DNA of 64,000 nucleotides, from NCBI GenBank assembly GCA_017979445.1, contig CM030717.1, positions 13,006,086-13,070,085 of the forward strand, in the 5' to 3' direction. Origin of the DNA: Akebia trifoliata. Taxonomy: Eukaryota > Streptophyta > Magnoliopsida > Ranunculales > Lardizabalaceae. Below are positions 23,547 through 35,457 of this stretch, piece after piece. A program made the position numbers and the translations under genes. The notes under the pieces are model-generated. The model did no database searches. It was not told the origin of the DNA and saw only the letters and a list, made by a program, of their open reading frames with translations. Numbering within the stretch: the stretch's first letter is position 1; the number at the start of each line of letters is the position of its first letter.

Positions 23547-24603
23547 ACGGGTAGATTGAATGCAAACGAATTAAGGTCCAACTCGAAAGATTTAATCCGA
23601 ATAAAACATTAAAGTAAGGTGGACCTACTAAATAACCATCCCACTCAAAGAGGGCTCGACTCCTTTTCTTCTTCCTCTTCTCTCTAACATTTTAGAGGGT
23701 TCGACTCCCCCTCATTCCCACACTAAAATCGTCTCACTCAAAGAGAGGGCTCTACCCCTTTTCTTTTTCCTTCACCCTCTAACATTTTAGAGGGCTTGAC
23801 TCTTTTTTCTTCTACTTCTTCTTGAACACCTATCAGGTTTGGTCATCATTAAGAGGATTCAGTTACTCATAAATCCCATTCCTTTACATGGTATGACTTA
23901 AAAAAATGGAGACATTTTATTTAACTTCTTAAAAAGAAGATTGAGCTCTTAAAGTCAAAATACTCTAGCAATTGACAAGGTAAGCATCAAGAGAATTAAT
24001 GATGACCAAAGAAATAGCGGATACATAACATGACTGAGTCAACTCAAAAATTGAATAATCACCGAGTTTGGCCAATTACACATTAAGACCACTCCCCATT
24101 AAAATTACAATAATTAATAGGAATGGGTCTTCAATGTCATTAATATCTCCTTTATTATCATAAATACTAGCACCATGAGTGAAGGGTTACAACTAGGTTA
24201 TTAACTACCTTTTAAAAAACTACTCTATAAATAGAGAAGTCTCTCCCATTCAAACCCAAGGCACAAGGCACATAAAAAACTCTCTTGACACTTATTGTCT
24301 TCTTCTTACTCTGTAATTTTTCTAAAACCTAACTTGATTGTCAGACGCTCCTTGACCGGCACTCCATCTATGACTTTTTAGGTTAAAGCGATATTAGGTT
24401 GTGACCGAAGATTTTGATGCATAATCAAAAGAGATGACCAGAACTCAAAAGTTACATCGGAGAAGACAACCTAGGTTGATCATCAATTATAACTCGCATC
24501 TCGAGGAAATTCATTCAATCATTGTAATATGTATTTCAAGGAAATACTTATTATCTTTGTAACTCGTATCTCAAGAAGTAGAAGATCTAAAAAGTCTCCC
24601 ACA
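23547..24603 (+). repeat. E3 5' LTR, right piece
   Basis: Continues the LTR begun at 12994 and ends AAGTCTCCCACA. It matches 28831-30044, but the 3' LTR is longer because of extra short repeats at about 29100-29260. The last few bases before the LTR end are a good landmark shared by both copies. Confidence 0.88.
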
Positions 24604-24622
24604 TTTTTGGCGTCATCCGTGG
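24604..24622 (+). other. E3 primer binding site
   Basis: TTTTTGGCGTCATCCGTGG follows the LTR directly. It is a variant of the TTGGCGCCGTCTGTGG class used by plant gypsy elements. Confidence 0.65.
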
Positions 24623-26400
24623 TATGCGAAGAATAAACCCAGAGATCCCACCAACCAAAAGTCTTCTTTTTATTCACTATCCTCCCTGAAAAGATATTCT
24701 TCTTCACCATCTAAGGCATTCAACCAATTAGTCACTTAGACTTTCTTTATTAACTTTCCCTTTAAGAAAATTTACAACACTCAATTAGCACAAACTGTGC
24801 AGATCAATTTATAAGCCTGCTTAGCAAAACAGTACTCTCAAACTAAGAAGACTCTTAGTCCCTGACGAGGTAGCTATCTTTTTAGCTAAAGTCAAATTAG
24901 TACGACATCGTTCTTAAGAGATATCACATGTGTAACACCCCAACCCTTTATTTACTTGATCATTTTAATCTAATGGCCAGTACTTCCGACTAACCACAAA
25001 CCCAAGCAAAAATTCTTCAAGCTTTGTAGATCCAACTCCAAAGGGTATAATCTCAGATGTAAGAACAACAGGAAATAATGACAACCCTGTGCTAAAAGAA
25101 TGAAACTTTATAGATTCAACTCAATGTTTTGTAGGCAAATCACCATAGAAATGCAATCAATACTCCAAATCATGATACACAACAAAGAGGATAGAATAAT
25201 TAACCTCAAGGGAATGACAACATTCCAATTATACAATAGAGCAAGATGGAGAGGCAGAGTAAAAAAATGACAACTCATCAAGACTAAAAGATGCCAATAC
25301 AAGAGAAGATTCAAATATTTATCTCTTTTCCATGAACCGCACAAAACAATTCGAAAAGAAGAACCAAATCAGGAAGGTATTCCAAGTGCAAGAAGTCTAT
25401 CATATTGGGCATCAACCACGATGACTCAATCATTGTTAGAAGGAGAATAATCATTCGTCTTTTTTCACCTATATCTAGAAGGATTACATAAACCTCATGA
25501 AAATGTTCTTTTTCTTACACTTTCGATCGACGACTATGATGTACACAAAATCTGGGTGAACACAAGAAAAAGCAATAGAACTACCTAAGAGTATAGAAGA
25601 AGCACCATTAAAATAGCAGTAAGAGACTCAAAATTCCATCCTCTCAATATTTTGACGAATTGAATATTCAAACCCACTCAGAGTGAGAAACAGCAACTAC
25701 AGTTAAGGTAACCTAAAATTATGCAAAGATAGATTATTCATCCTTATTTTTTACTCCTTAAGTCGAAAGAAAAAAATGAAAATAATGTCTTGAATTACAT
25801 TGATGAAAGAAAACTTCCATAAAGGACGAATGATTAACTGGAGGCAACCTAGTTCAAAGGGTTGGCAAGGTGATAAGCCAACAACTAGGAGTGAGTACTC
25901 TACCAAATCTTGAATTATTTAGAACTATCACAACTAAAAAATTTGGCATAATAACCAATATTACGACTTCTAAACCCAAGATGCTCAGCTTGATAAAATA
26001 GTGAGGCAGTAAAAACTACATTCTAGTATGAAAGTTAGACTTACAACTCTATCAAATAGTGAAGCAGTAAGACCTACATTCTAGTACGATAGTCTGACCC
26101 ACATTCTAGTAAGATAGTAAGATTTACATTCCAGTCAGACACACAACTCTAATGCGACAAATAGACCTACATCTTAATATGGCAGTCAGACCTACAACAA
26201 AATAGTATGGCATTAAGACTTAATCCTCAATATGATAGTCAAACCCACAACTTTAAGAAAAGTGATGTGGTAAGACCTACAACTTAGTATGGCAGTCAGA
26301 CCTATAATTCAATAACATAGTGTGGTGATAAGACCTACATTATAATAAGACAATCAGACTCACAACTAGCAAAATCCAAGTTATATGAAATTATCCCCAT
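24623..26400 (+). other. E3 internal region, no coding sense recognised
   Basis: AT-rich; short ORFs on either strand match nothing I know. From about 25985 to 26365 it contains a periodic stretch with recurring gcagtaagacctacattcta and gtcagacctacaa phrases, probably a decayed tandem repeat. Confidence 0.5.
25985..26365. repeat. Decayed tandem repeat in E3
   Basis: Recurring phrases agacctacattctagtacga, cagtcagacctacaa and tatggcagtcaga with irregular spacing of roughly 35-60 bp. Probably an old array in the E3 internal region. Confidence 0.6.
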
Positions 26401-26579
26401 TTGGAAAGTCAATTTGTAAATTTGCTTAAGAGGTGATATATGTAGAAGCTATTAAAATATTATTTATTAGAGTTATAAACTCAAATAAAAGAGTCAACAG
26501 AGTTAAAAACTCAAAACAAAATACAGAGTCAACAGCCAAAAAGAGATAGAGAAATCTAAAAAATAAAGAGATGATCCTT

Positions 26580-28560
26580 AGAATCATAAGACATGGGGAC
26601 AACAACTGTAGCAATATTAGGCATGGTAGTAGTGTTTCCAATAAGAGTAAAAGAAGCTTCTAAAACTTTATTTGCAGCAACATCCTCAGGAATAGATAAA
26701 GAAGTTTCTAATGCCTTCTAAACTTCATCTCCTTCCTCCTCAACACCTTGGGAAACCACAGTGTTTCCATCTTCAAGTAAACCTAACTCTGCCAAAATAC
26801 AAATCCTCTATTCATTATGAACCCTAAGTATTTGTACCTCCAATTGTTTGCATATACTCTCATAGTTCTTCTTCGCCTCCTCTTCCTTCTCCATCTTGAG
26901 CGCAACCAATTGTTTCTCAAATGACTTATTCTAGGTTTTCAGAACCTTGGTCTCATCAACTTGGGCTTGATACTTTGCATGTAAAGAAATCTGAATTTGC
27001 TCTAAACACTCTTTTTGAATACGTAAAGAAATCAGATCACCTTCAACAGCATCTAAGTGGTTGATAAGGATCATCAAATGATAAGAAGTCTATTAAAGAC
27101 AAAATAGATTAGAAGAAGAATGTAAAAAAATAAAATAAGTAAAGAGGGAGAAATTATTGTAAGAACATGCGAGAAAGAAGCATCCATCAAGAAAGTAGAG
27201 TCGAGCTAACTAATAGTCTCTTCATCCTTCACTAAGTATGAGGGAGAAATTATTGTAAGAACATGCGAGAAAGAAGCATCCATCAAGAAAGTAGAGTCAA
27301 GCTAACTAATAGTCTCTTCATCCTTCACTAAGTATGAAGCCTCGAGAATATTCTTAGCAGTATGAGTTTCTTTAAGATAAGATTGATTCTCAATGATTGT
27401 CTACTCAACAAAATGTCTGTTATGCCTCCAGAGAGAACAAGAAAAATGAGTAGGACTAGAAGAGTTAGTAGCAACCTCGTCAACTTTAGTAGAAGGCTCT
27501 CTCAATGGTGAACACCGAGGAGAGTAAAGAAGTACCAGTGGAGAAAAATCTTCAATAGGAGCGACTTAGGATCCACTCTCAGATGTTTTTCATTCCTTTG
27601 CTTAGATTGACCTTTCTTCCTCTTAAGTAGAGGACGAGAGAAAAAACCTATAATAGAAAGGACATATAGATCGTTAGACATAGTGTCTTCTAAACAAGAA
27701 GCTTGGTCACTATCAAAAAAAGAAACATGCACAAGAGCAACCTTTGCACAGTGATAGACAGGAATAACAGTAGCAACCTGAAAACACAGAATCTTGATGA
27801 AAAAATAAGGGTTAAGAAGTAATCTAAAATCCCTATTAGCAGTAGAAAGACTAAAAGCATGCTCCACTAGAAGACGACAATCTGAAATAAGGCTAGCTAC
27901 AAAGATAAATTGTCAAAAAAAAAATATAAACAAGAAAAGGAAAAAAGTAAAAATGAATAAGGGAAAAAAGAAGCCACCTTTAGATTTTAGTGACCTGGGA
28001 ACAAGCGAAAGATTATCACTTAGAGAAGAATTATCATCAAACTCCTAGTTACTCGAGATAACAAAAGGGTTGTGAAACCATCGCTTATCAAAGTTAGGGA
28101 GATTAATGACTAAAGCATCATTCTTAACAGTAAAAAAAATAATAACATCGCCTAGAAGGAGAAGACATCAAACAGTATAGAAATTGAAGTTCCTTAGACC
28201 TAGGTCAAAGTAATAAGTCTCGTTAAGCTTAGTGATCCCATAGACATTTCTAAGGAGATTTCCACTAACTTGGGTGGGATGTACGTTATGAAAATGAAAA
28301 TGATTCCCTAATAAGCTTAGGAAGAGGAAACCTAAGACCAGCATATATTTTCCCTAAGAAGAACGAGCATTCATTGGGTTTGATAGACGAATCATCTATA
28401 TTTTCAACCTTCCTAATAAAAATATTCGAAGGAAAATGAAAATGTCTATGGATCTCCTCTAAAGAAGAAGTTGAATTAGGAAAAGACATGAGAAAAAAAA
28501 AGTGAAATAGCCAAGGAAGATCAAATACCTTCAACCAAGAACTCTCCCCAAGAATCAAGA
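26580..28560 (-). pseudogene. Antisense gene in E3, 'putative gypsy type transposon' family (PF04195-like)
   Basis: Read against the element's own direction. Starting near 28560: HFHFPSNIFIRKVENIDD, SFFLGKIYAGLRFPLPKLI, then (frameshifted) NVHPTQVSGNLLRNVYGI and INLPNFDKRWFHNPFVI, the motif order of this plant retroelement-associated family. 27867-27502 is open. 27070-26880 reads as a Lys/Glu-rich coiled coil (LKMEKEEEAKKNYESICKQL), followed by an acidic tail. A good acceptor (tttatctttgtag) at about 27895 suggests an intron ending there. Several stops and frameshifts; it is not intact. Function of this family is unknown; antisense ORFs are known in some Tat-lineage elements. Family name is given from memory of its motifs. 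Confidence 0.6.
27144..27335. repeat. 96-bp tandem duplication
   Basis: 27144-27239 is repeated at 27240-27335 with one difference (tcgagc/tcaagc). It lies in the antisense gene remnant of E3 and adds exactly 32 codons' worth of sequence. It is recent compared with the element, since the copies are almost identical. Confidence 0.92.
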
Positions 28561-28754
28561 GCTCCCTAATTACTAAAAAAAAAAATATAATGAAAAAATG
28601 AACAGAAGTTTAGTTTTTTATAAGCTTAAAGTTACAAAACACAAACCTACCAATTAGAGAAGAAAAATATGTGAAAAATACTCTTATAAGATTTACTGAT
28701 GCCCAAATTAGAAGTTTCTTAGAATCCTAGATCTCTTAAGAAAAATCTAGGATA

Positions 28755-28768
28755 CAAAGAGGGGGGGC
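28755..28768 (+). other. E3 polypurine tract
   Basis: aaagagggggggca lies two bases before the TGTAGGAA start of the 3' LTR. Confidence 0.8.
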
Positions 28769-28770
28769 AT

Positions 28771-30044
28771 TGTAGGAACCAAAAATATTCACTCATTGGG
28801 ATTAGCAAAATTACTAATACAGGTAGATTGAATGCAAACGAATCAAGGTCCAACCCAAAAGATATGATCTGGAGAGTAAAAAAAACCCATTAAAGTGAGG
28901 TGGGCCCACTAAAAAACCATCCTACTCAAAGAAAGACTCAGCTTCTTTTCTTCTTCCTTTTTTCTATAACATTTTAGAGGGTTCGACTGCCCCTCCTTCC
29001 CACACAAAAACTGTCCCACTCAAAGAGAGGCTCGGCTCATTTTCTTCTTCCTCCACCCTTTAACATTTTAAAGGACACGACTCCTTTTCTTTTCCCTCCT
29101 CTTAAACACCTATAGGGTTCAAACCTCCTCCTTTAAAACACCTAGAGGGTTCAACCCTCTTTTATTTGAACATCTATAGGGTTCGACCCTCCATCATTTA
29201 GACACCTAGAGGGTTTGACGTCACTTCCTTTAATACTAAGAGGGTTCGACCCTCACTTTCACACATTAAGAGGATTCAGCTACTCTTAAATCTCATTCCT
29301 CTCTATGGTATGACCCAAAGAAAGCCAAACATTTAATTTAACTTCTAATATTATAAGTTATAAAAGGATTGGCCTCTTAAAGCCAAAACATTCTAGGAAC
29401 CAACAAGATAAGCAGTAAGAGAACTAATGATGACCAAAGAAATAATGGATACATAACATGACTGAGCCAACTCGAAAATTAAATAGTTACCGAGTTGGAC
29501 CAATTGCACATTAAGACTACTCCCCATGAAAATTACAAGAATTAAGAGGAGTGGGTCTTCAATGCCATTAAGGTTATTTATTTTCATAAATACTAGACAA
29601 CATGGCTGAAGGGTTACAACTAGGTTATTAACCATTATTAACCACCTTTAATAGACTACTCTATAATATATATAAAAAAAGCATATCCCATTCAAACCGA
29701 TAGCACAAGCCACACAAAAAACTCTCTAACACTTATTATCCTCTTCTTACTCTGTAATTTATCTAAGATCTAACTTGATTATCAGAAATTCTTTGATCAG
29801 GACCCCATCGGTGTCTTTTCAAATTAAAGCGATATCAGGCTATAACTGGAGATTCTGATGCATTATCAAAAGAGACAACCAGAACTCAAAAATTACATAA
29901 AAAAGACGACCTCAGTTGATCATCAACTATAACTTGCATTTTGAGGAGAAGTCAATCAATCATTGTTACATGTATTTCAAGGAAATACTTATTATCTTTA
30001 TAACTCTTATCTCGAGGGGTGGGAGATCCAAAAAATCTCCCACA
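28771..30044 (+). repeat. E3 3' LTR
   Basis: 1274 bp from TGTAGGAACC to TCTCCCACA, followed by catcc (target duplication). 29100-29260 holds four to five units of about 40 bp around gggttcgaccctc, mostly absent from the 5' LTR. Confidence 0.9.
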
Positions 30045-30327
30045 CATCCCATATGTTAGTTATGGGCTTTGTATTTTAATACGGAAATAAAGATTGTGGA
30101 TCACAATACTATCTTTTGAAAGAGCTAGTGTTCTTATAGGTTTATATGTTGTGATGCATTATAATAAGGTGTATTGTATTGCATCACATCATATCTTAAG
30201 AAAATTGAATTAGAACAATTTAAGATTTTGATTTATTTCTCTTTATCATTGGTTAACGGCTAACCCCTTGCATGCTTAAAAAAAAAATTGGCTGAAATAA
30301 TGATGGACTACAAAAATACAATATGAA
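30045..30327. other. Spacer between E3 and E4
   Basis: 283 bp of AT-rich host sequence. No gene or repeat recognised. Ends with the left target duplication of E4 (atgaa, 30323-30327). Confidence 0.5.
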
Positions 30328-30565
30328 TATAGAATCTAAGCCATCCAAGTCATCAACATAGGCTGAATAAGTCAACCCATTGGATACCGGCTAGATATGC
30401 TTGATTTATAGATTTGTTTCATTCTTTATGTGTAACTATTTTTAGTTAAGATATATTCTGTTTTGGTTTACATTGATCTTGTAAATACTGTAAATCTGTA
30501 TATATACATCATAAAAGAATAATCAAAATTAAGTTTTTCATTCAAAATAATATTTAGAATCTTTA
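30328..30565 (+). repeat. E4 5' LTR
   Basis: 238 bp, start TATAGAATC (expected TG changed to TA), end AGAATCTTTA. It matches the 3' LTR over its full length. Confidence 0.88.
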
Positions 30566-30577
30566 TGGTATTAGAGC
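30566..30577 (+). other. E4 primer binding site
   Basis: TGGTATTAGAGC directly after the LTR; one change from the initiator-Met consensus TGGTATCAGAGC. Confidence 0.85.
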
Positions 30578-30689
30578 CTTATCATCTCTCACGAGGAACT
30601 CAATCCCTCTCCCATTGGTTGCCCAAGAATCCATCGCCACCACTCCCATTGTATCTGCCTCAGCTTCTCTTGATTCGAACGCAACTTTG

Positions 30690-31560
30690 ATCACCATTGC
30701 TAATGCTCAACTTCCTCTCAAACTTACGCCTATGAACTACCCAACATGGTATTTGATTCTTTCTTGATTGGCTATGACTTAATCGGATACATTGATGGCT
30801 CATACCCATGCCCTTCTGATAACACAGCGACAACAAGTTTTTGGAAACGCTAAGATCAGCTCTTATTACATGCCATTCGTATTTTAGTCTTTAATTCAAT
30901 TGCCACCCTTATTGCATCCACCAAAAGACCAAAGAAGCATGGGATAAACTCAAGGGCTTTTATGTGAAACGATCTCGCTCATGAGTTATTAGTCTCAAGG
31001 AACGACTCACTCGACCCCGTGATGGTAAGCTTATTGCAGAGTATTTAAAAAATCTCAAAACTATCTCTAATGGGTTAGCCCTTATCAATGTTCTACTCCT
31101 TGATGATGATTTTGTTATTCACATTTTTAATGGTATTGGTGATGACAAAGAAATTATTGCTGGAATTCGTGCTAAAGAAAATCTCATTTCCTTTTAAGAT
31201 CTCCATGATAAATTGATTGACTTTGAAGCCTACTCCAAACGGCAAGAAACCCGACATGAACCATTGGTACTTTCTGCTCATACAACTTATCAAACCAGCA
31301 ATACCACAAATCATTTTATGTCTCATGCCAACTATGGTGGATCTTATGGTTGTCCTCTACATTACAAATATAATGCCAATCAAAATCGCCAACACAGTCC
31401 CAATCGATTTTCTCAAGTCCAACATCATACAAATAAAGGGACCCCATTCACTCCAAATCGCAAGAATAACTTCTCTCAAGGTTGTGGATACAAAAGATTC
31501 TCTAAACTATGTAATATACATGGCCATATTGCTAAAGATGCCCATAGGCTCATAATTCTA
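30690..31560 (+). pseudogene. Copia gag remnant (E4)
   Basis: Begins with NAQLPLKLTPMNYPTWYL and continues in shifting frames (YIDGSHPCPSDNTATTSFWK type capsid sequence). 31213-31555 is open in two frames. A degenerate zinc-knuckle area reads SKLCNIHGHIAKDAHRL near 31498-31550, where the usual Cys is replaced. No single frame spans gag. Confidence 0.72.
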
Positions 31561-31599
31561 CTCTTCATGTACCAATTGCCCATTACACTACCACTGAAT

Positions 31600-32030
31600 A
31601 TTCTTCCACTCAAACTTGGCTTGTCAATTCCGACGCAACCAACCATGTTACTTCCGATCTTCTACATATGATGGTCCTGACAACATAGGAATTGGTGATG
31701 GCTAAGGTTTAAGTGTCACCCATTCTGGTTTAACAACTATTTCTAGTACTCAAAATTAGTTACTTATCAAATATTTTGTGTGTTTCTTCCATGAAAAAAA
31801 ATCTTATTTTCGTCTCTCAATTTTGCAAGTCTAATCTTACATCCATTGAATTTTTTCCATTTCATTTTGATGTGAAGGATCTACGCACGAGGGAGATTTT
31901 CATTCGTGGCTTAATAAAAATGATGTGTATGAATGGCCCAAGTGTGTGCAAGTTTCTATTGCCCAGCCCTTAGCCATGATTGGTGTTAAAACTCCCCTGC
32001 AAGACTGGCACAAATGTCTCGGTCATCCAT
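31600..32030 (+). pseudogene. Copia protease and pre-integrase remnant (E4), left of E5
   Basis: A degraded protease active-site area reads VNSDATNHVTSDLLHM (normally DSGAT) near 31620-31670. 'SSMKKNLIFVSQFCKSN' follows near 31775-31835. The pre-integrase motif WHKCLGHPS starts at about 32005 and is cut by E5 at 32030; it resumes after 36884. Confidence 0.72.
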
Positions 32031-32221
32031 TAAAGAAGAAATGGTAAAGTAAAGAAAGTATTGCCAAAACCAGCTCAATGAATGACACTAGGAAGAATGA
32101 GTATACACGTGTAGACTATATAAAGAAAGGAATCCTGGTAAGCAGGACGACAAGCTAAATATAACTACCTATAACTAATTACAATATCAGAGTAATTACA
32201 AAATGCTAATCTTGCTTATCA
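32031..32221 (-). repeat. E5 3' LTR
   Basis: 191 bp. On the minus strand it starts TGATAAGCAAGATTAGC. It pairs with 36672-36879; the 3' copy is shorter by a small deletion (attgtattaatagaagaa-like stretch missing). Confidence 0.88.
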
Positions 32222-32319
32222 TCCCCCCACAAATGGACAGGATGGTGAAGAACTGTCAATTTGGTACACAAGCTAACAAAACGCTGAGTAGGCAAAGGTT
32301 TTGCAATGATGTCAAGGAG

Positions 32320-32931
32320 CTAATCATGAGAGGGTGTGAACTTGAGCGTGAGGAGCCATTGAGTGACATGATCACGAACAAAATGATAGTCCAGTTTAAT
32401 ATGCTTCGTGCATGCATGAAGAACGGGGTTTGCTACCATATGAGTTGTAGAGATGTTGTCACAATAGAGCATAGGAATAGTAGACAGTGTGAGTTGCATT
32501 TCATAAAGAAGAGTTTCAAGCCACATCAACTCAACTGCTACATTAGAAATACCCCGATATTCGGAATCAGCACTAGAGCGGGACACTACGCACTGCTTAG
32601 ATGACGACCAAGAGATGGGACTGTTGCCAAGAAAACAATAATAACCACTTGTGTTCTTGTGATCGTCCGGAGAACTAGCTCAGTCTGCGTCGGAATAACA
32701 GTGAAGTGTCAAGGAAAATGAAGGGCTATAGAGGATGCCATGTGAATTGGAGCTTTTGAGATAATGAAGGATGTGCTTCACAGCTTGCCAATGGGCGATG
32801 ATCGGGTGATGCATGAACTGGAAGACCTTGTTAACGGCAAAACAAATATCTGGTCTTGTGATAGTGGTGTATTGAAAAGCCTCAACAATACTACGATACA
32901 CATTGGGGGTCCGGTAAGGCTTCACCATCAT
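32320..32931 (-). pseudogene. Copia RT end and RNase H (E5)
   Basis: 32931-32680 contains YRSIVEAFQYTTITRPDICF, FQFMHHPIIAHWQAVKHILH and the RNase H start HCYSDAD. 32586-32320 contains SRSSADSEYRGISNVAVELM and YCDNISTTHMVANPVLHACT with TKHIKLDYHFVRD. These are the classical copia RNase H blocks. A frameshift or stop lies between the two stretches. Confidence 0.85.
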
Positions 32932-33720
32932 ACAGAGTTATAGAAGTGGAAGACGACATAGGAGTATCAATGGATTTACACTCAGGCATTGAGGCACGAT
33001 GAAGTAAGTCACGAACATATTTTTGTTGACTAAGATGTAAACCAATGGAGGAGCGAACAAGTTCAATGCCCAAGAACTAAGATAAGGAACCAAGATCCTT
33101 CAAAGCAAACTGAACCTTAAGTTGAGCAATCAAAGCATGTAGCAAAGGCGAGAACTCCCAATGAGAATAATGTCATCCACATATACCAAAATCAAAATAA
33201 TAGCATCCGAATCAATACGTATAAAGAGATATGTATCAGTTTTAGAAGTGCTAAAACAACACTATAGTAGACAAATTACTTAGCTTGGTATACCAGGCCT
33301 GAGGACTCTATTTAAGGCAATAAAGGGCTTTAGACAATCGACACAATGAGATGGAGCAGTAGAAGAAACAAAGCCCGGTGGTTGTTCCATAAACATGACT
33401 TCAGACATATTGCCATTAAGAAAGGCGTTATGGACATCTAATTGCCTCTATGGCTAGCCAAAATGAACAACCAAGCTTAACACCATACGAATGGTAGTCG
33501 TTTGACAATGGGATTGAACGTTTCAAAATACTCAAAGCCGTGTGTTTGGTGATAACCTTTGGCCACCAAACGTGCTTTATAGCGCTCTACCATGCCATCT
33601 TGCTTTAGTTTTACCTTATAAACCCAGTGGCAGCCAACAATCTTGTGATCATGAGGTTTGGGAACTAAAGTCCAGATCTAATTTTTCATAAGTGCTTGGT
33701 ACTCAAGCTCCATGGTTTGT
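32891..33720 (-). pseudogene. Copia reverse transcriptase (E5)
   Basis: The catalytic block reads LVYVDDIILIGSS at about 33195-33155 (YVDD intact). Upstream, [20 protein letters not shown] is readable near 33590-33500. 33073-32891 is open with GLHLSQQKYVRDLLHRASMP. Several frameshifts. The RT would copy the element RNA within the particle. Confidence 0.8.
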
Positions 33721-33762
33721 TGCCAATGAGAAACATAGGCAGCTTGCCTATAGCTGGTGAGC

Positions 33763-34352
33763 TCAGTCAAAATCAGGACCAACAGAAGCAAGTAAGACCT
33801 TTGGTCGATAGACACCACATTTGGCACAGGTTTGCATAGGATAAATATTTGATGCTACAGGTGGACGATAAAGAGCAGTACCTGGTAAAATAATTATAGG
33901 TTCAATGTGTATTGAATCAGATTGTGCAATATTGTGAGTATTAGAGTTCGTAGGAAGGGAGGGAGGGTGAGGGAGAGGGTGAGAAATAAAAGAAGGAGAA
34001 GAAGAAGGACAAGGAGATGGAGGAACAGAGTTGGGAGCGGAAGCTGTCATAGACGGGGAAACTTGAGAACAAGATGAAGGAGATGGAGAAAATGATGAAG
34101 GAATGAATTCAAATGATGGAGAGGCATGAGAAGGAGAAGAGGTGGAAGAAGAAGGAAATGGCAGAAACTGAAACGGAACGGAAGATTCGTCAAAAATAAC
34201 ATAACGAGAGACATATACACGACCCGTAGTAGGTTAAAAGTAGAAATAGCCCTTATGATATGGGTTGTAACCAAGGTAAACACAAGTGGCAAACCTATAT
34301 TGAAGTTTGTGATGGTTATAGTGTCAAAGAAATGGATAGCAAGCATAGTCAA
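33763..34352 (-). pseudogene. Copia integrase C-terminal and linker region (E5)
   Basis: Shifting frames give CVYLGYNP-type and RVYVSRYVIFDESSVPFQF-type sequence (34300-34180), the usual end of copia integrase, then a Ser/Pro-rich linker (34050-33763). The plus-strand ORF over the same bases is a shadow. Confidence 0.65.
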
Positions 34353-34635
34353 AAAGATGTATAGAGTCTAAGTTGGGTAAACGATCATAGAGAGTTTCAA
34401 AGGAAGAGCGATCATGTAAAACTGGGGTGGGGAGTCTATTAATTAAATATATTGCCTGTTGAAAGGCATAAGGCCAAAAGGAGAGATGGACATAAGAGTG
34501 AGCAAGAAGTGCAAGTCCTTCTCAACGACATCACAATTTTTCCTTTCAACTCTCACATTTTGTTGGGGAGTATGGGGAAAAGAAAGTCGATGATGAATGC
34601 CCAAGGATTCAAGGAATGGCTTAAGAAATCAAAAT

Positions 34636-35349
34636 TCACCACCCCAATCGATTTGGAGTTTTAATTTTGGCCTCAAATTGTGTTTCTATCATAGTTTTAA
34701 ATTTGAGAAAATAAGACATAATATCAGATTTGAGTTGGAGTGGATAATACCAAGTGAACCTTGTATGATCATCAATAAACAACAAAAAATATTTAGCACC
34801 CGTAACAGTAGTAATGGGTGAAGGGCCCCAAACATCAGAATGTATTAATTCAAAAGGAGTCAAGGCTCGAGTACAAGAGATGTCAAAAGGTAATTGATGG
34901 CTCTTGGCCATTTGACAAGAAACACAAAATTCAAAGGAGCCAAAAAATGGCTTGTTACATTGATTCAGAAGACAGTTAACTACTTTAACAGAATGATGGC
35001 CCAACTGAGAGTACCATAGACTAAAAAAAGGAGCGGCTGAAGACTGGATAAGATGAGCACAAGGAGGCGAAGATGGACTAGATGTAGCGGACACAGAACA
35101 AGAGAAGTGTGGTGGAAGGACTTTGTATAGACCATTCTCAAGTTGACCCTTGAGAAGGAGTTTCTTCGACACCCGGTCCTTCACAAGAAAGTAATAGGGG
35201 TAAAACTCAACAAAGGCTTTATAGCCAGAGCACAATTTAGTGACACTAATAAGTTGTTTGAAAATCTCAGGGGTGTGTAAAACGTGTTGAAGAGAAATAG
35301 GGTGATGAAAAGAAGGAAGCACAATATTACCAATATGATTAATATGCAT
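34636..35349 (-). pseudogene. Copia pre-integrase and integrase core (E5)
   Basis: The longest open stretch of E5 (237 codons). It begins with the post-protease segment VLHTPEIFKQLISVTKLC, followed by the pre-integrase zinc-binding area (LWYSQLGHHSV, then CVSCQMAKSHQLPF). The integrase core starts with ELIHSDVWGPSP and FLLFIDDHTRFTWYYPL. The frame is lost before the end of the core. The protease motif DSGATHHLS lies just upstream at about 35460-35435, after a frameshift. Confidence 0.88.
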
Positions 35350-35457
35350 ATACTTACCATTACCTACAATAGCTTGCTTCTCACCGTGATATAGAAAAGC
35401 ATCTTGAAAATGGCCAAACTTATTGGAGAGGTGATGGGTTGCACCCGAATCGAGATA

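Larger units (their letters stand above)
12994..30044 (+). mobile_element. LTR retrotransposon E3 (LARD-like), interrupted by E1
   Basis: The LTRs start TGTAGGAA and end TCTCCCACA. The 5' LTR is 12994-13044 plus 23547-24603, split by E1; the 3' LTR is 28771-30044. A primer binding site begins right after the 5' LTR (TTTTTGGCGTCATCCGTGG, 24604-24622), of the type seen in plant Ty3/gypsy elements. A polypurine tract (aaagagggggggca, 28755-28768) precedes the 3' LTR. Flanks catct and catcc match at 4 of 5 bases. The internal 4.2 kb holds no sense gag or pol, only an antisense gene remnant, so E3 is non-autonomous. Confidence 0.85.

Noticed and set aside
31093..31326. Minus-strand ORF in E4
   Set aside because: Antisense of the gag remnant.
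32203..32604. 133-codon plus-strand ORF
   Set aside because: Antisense of copia E5 RNase H, with its start in the LTR.
34126..34371. Arg-rich plus-strand ORF
   Set aside because: Antisense of the Ser/Pro-rich linker of copia E5.
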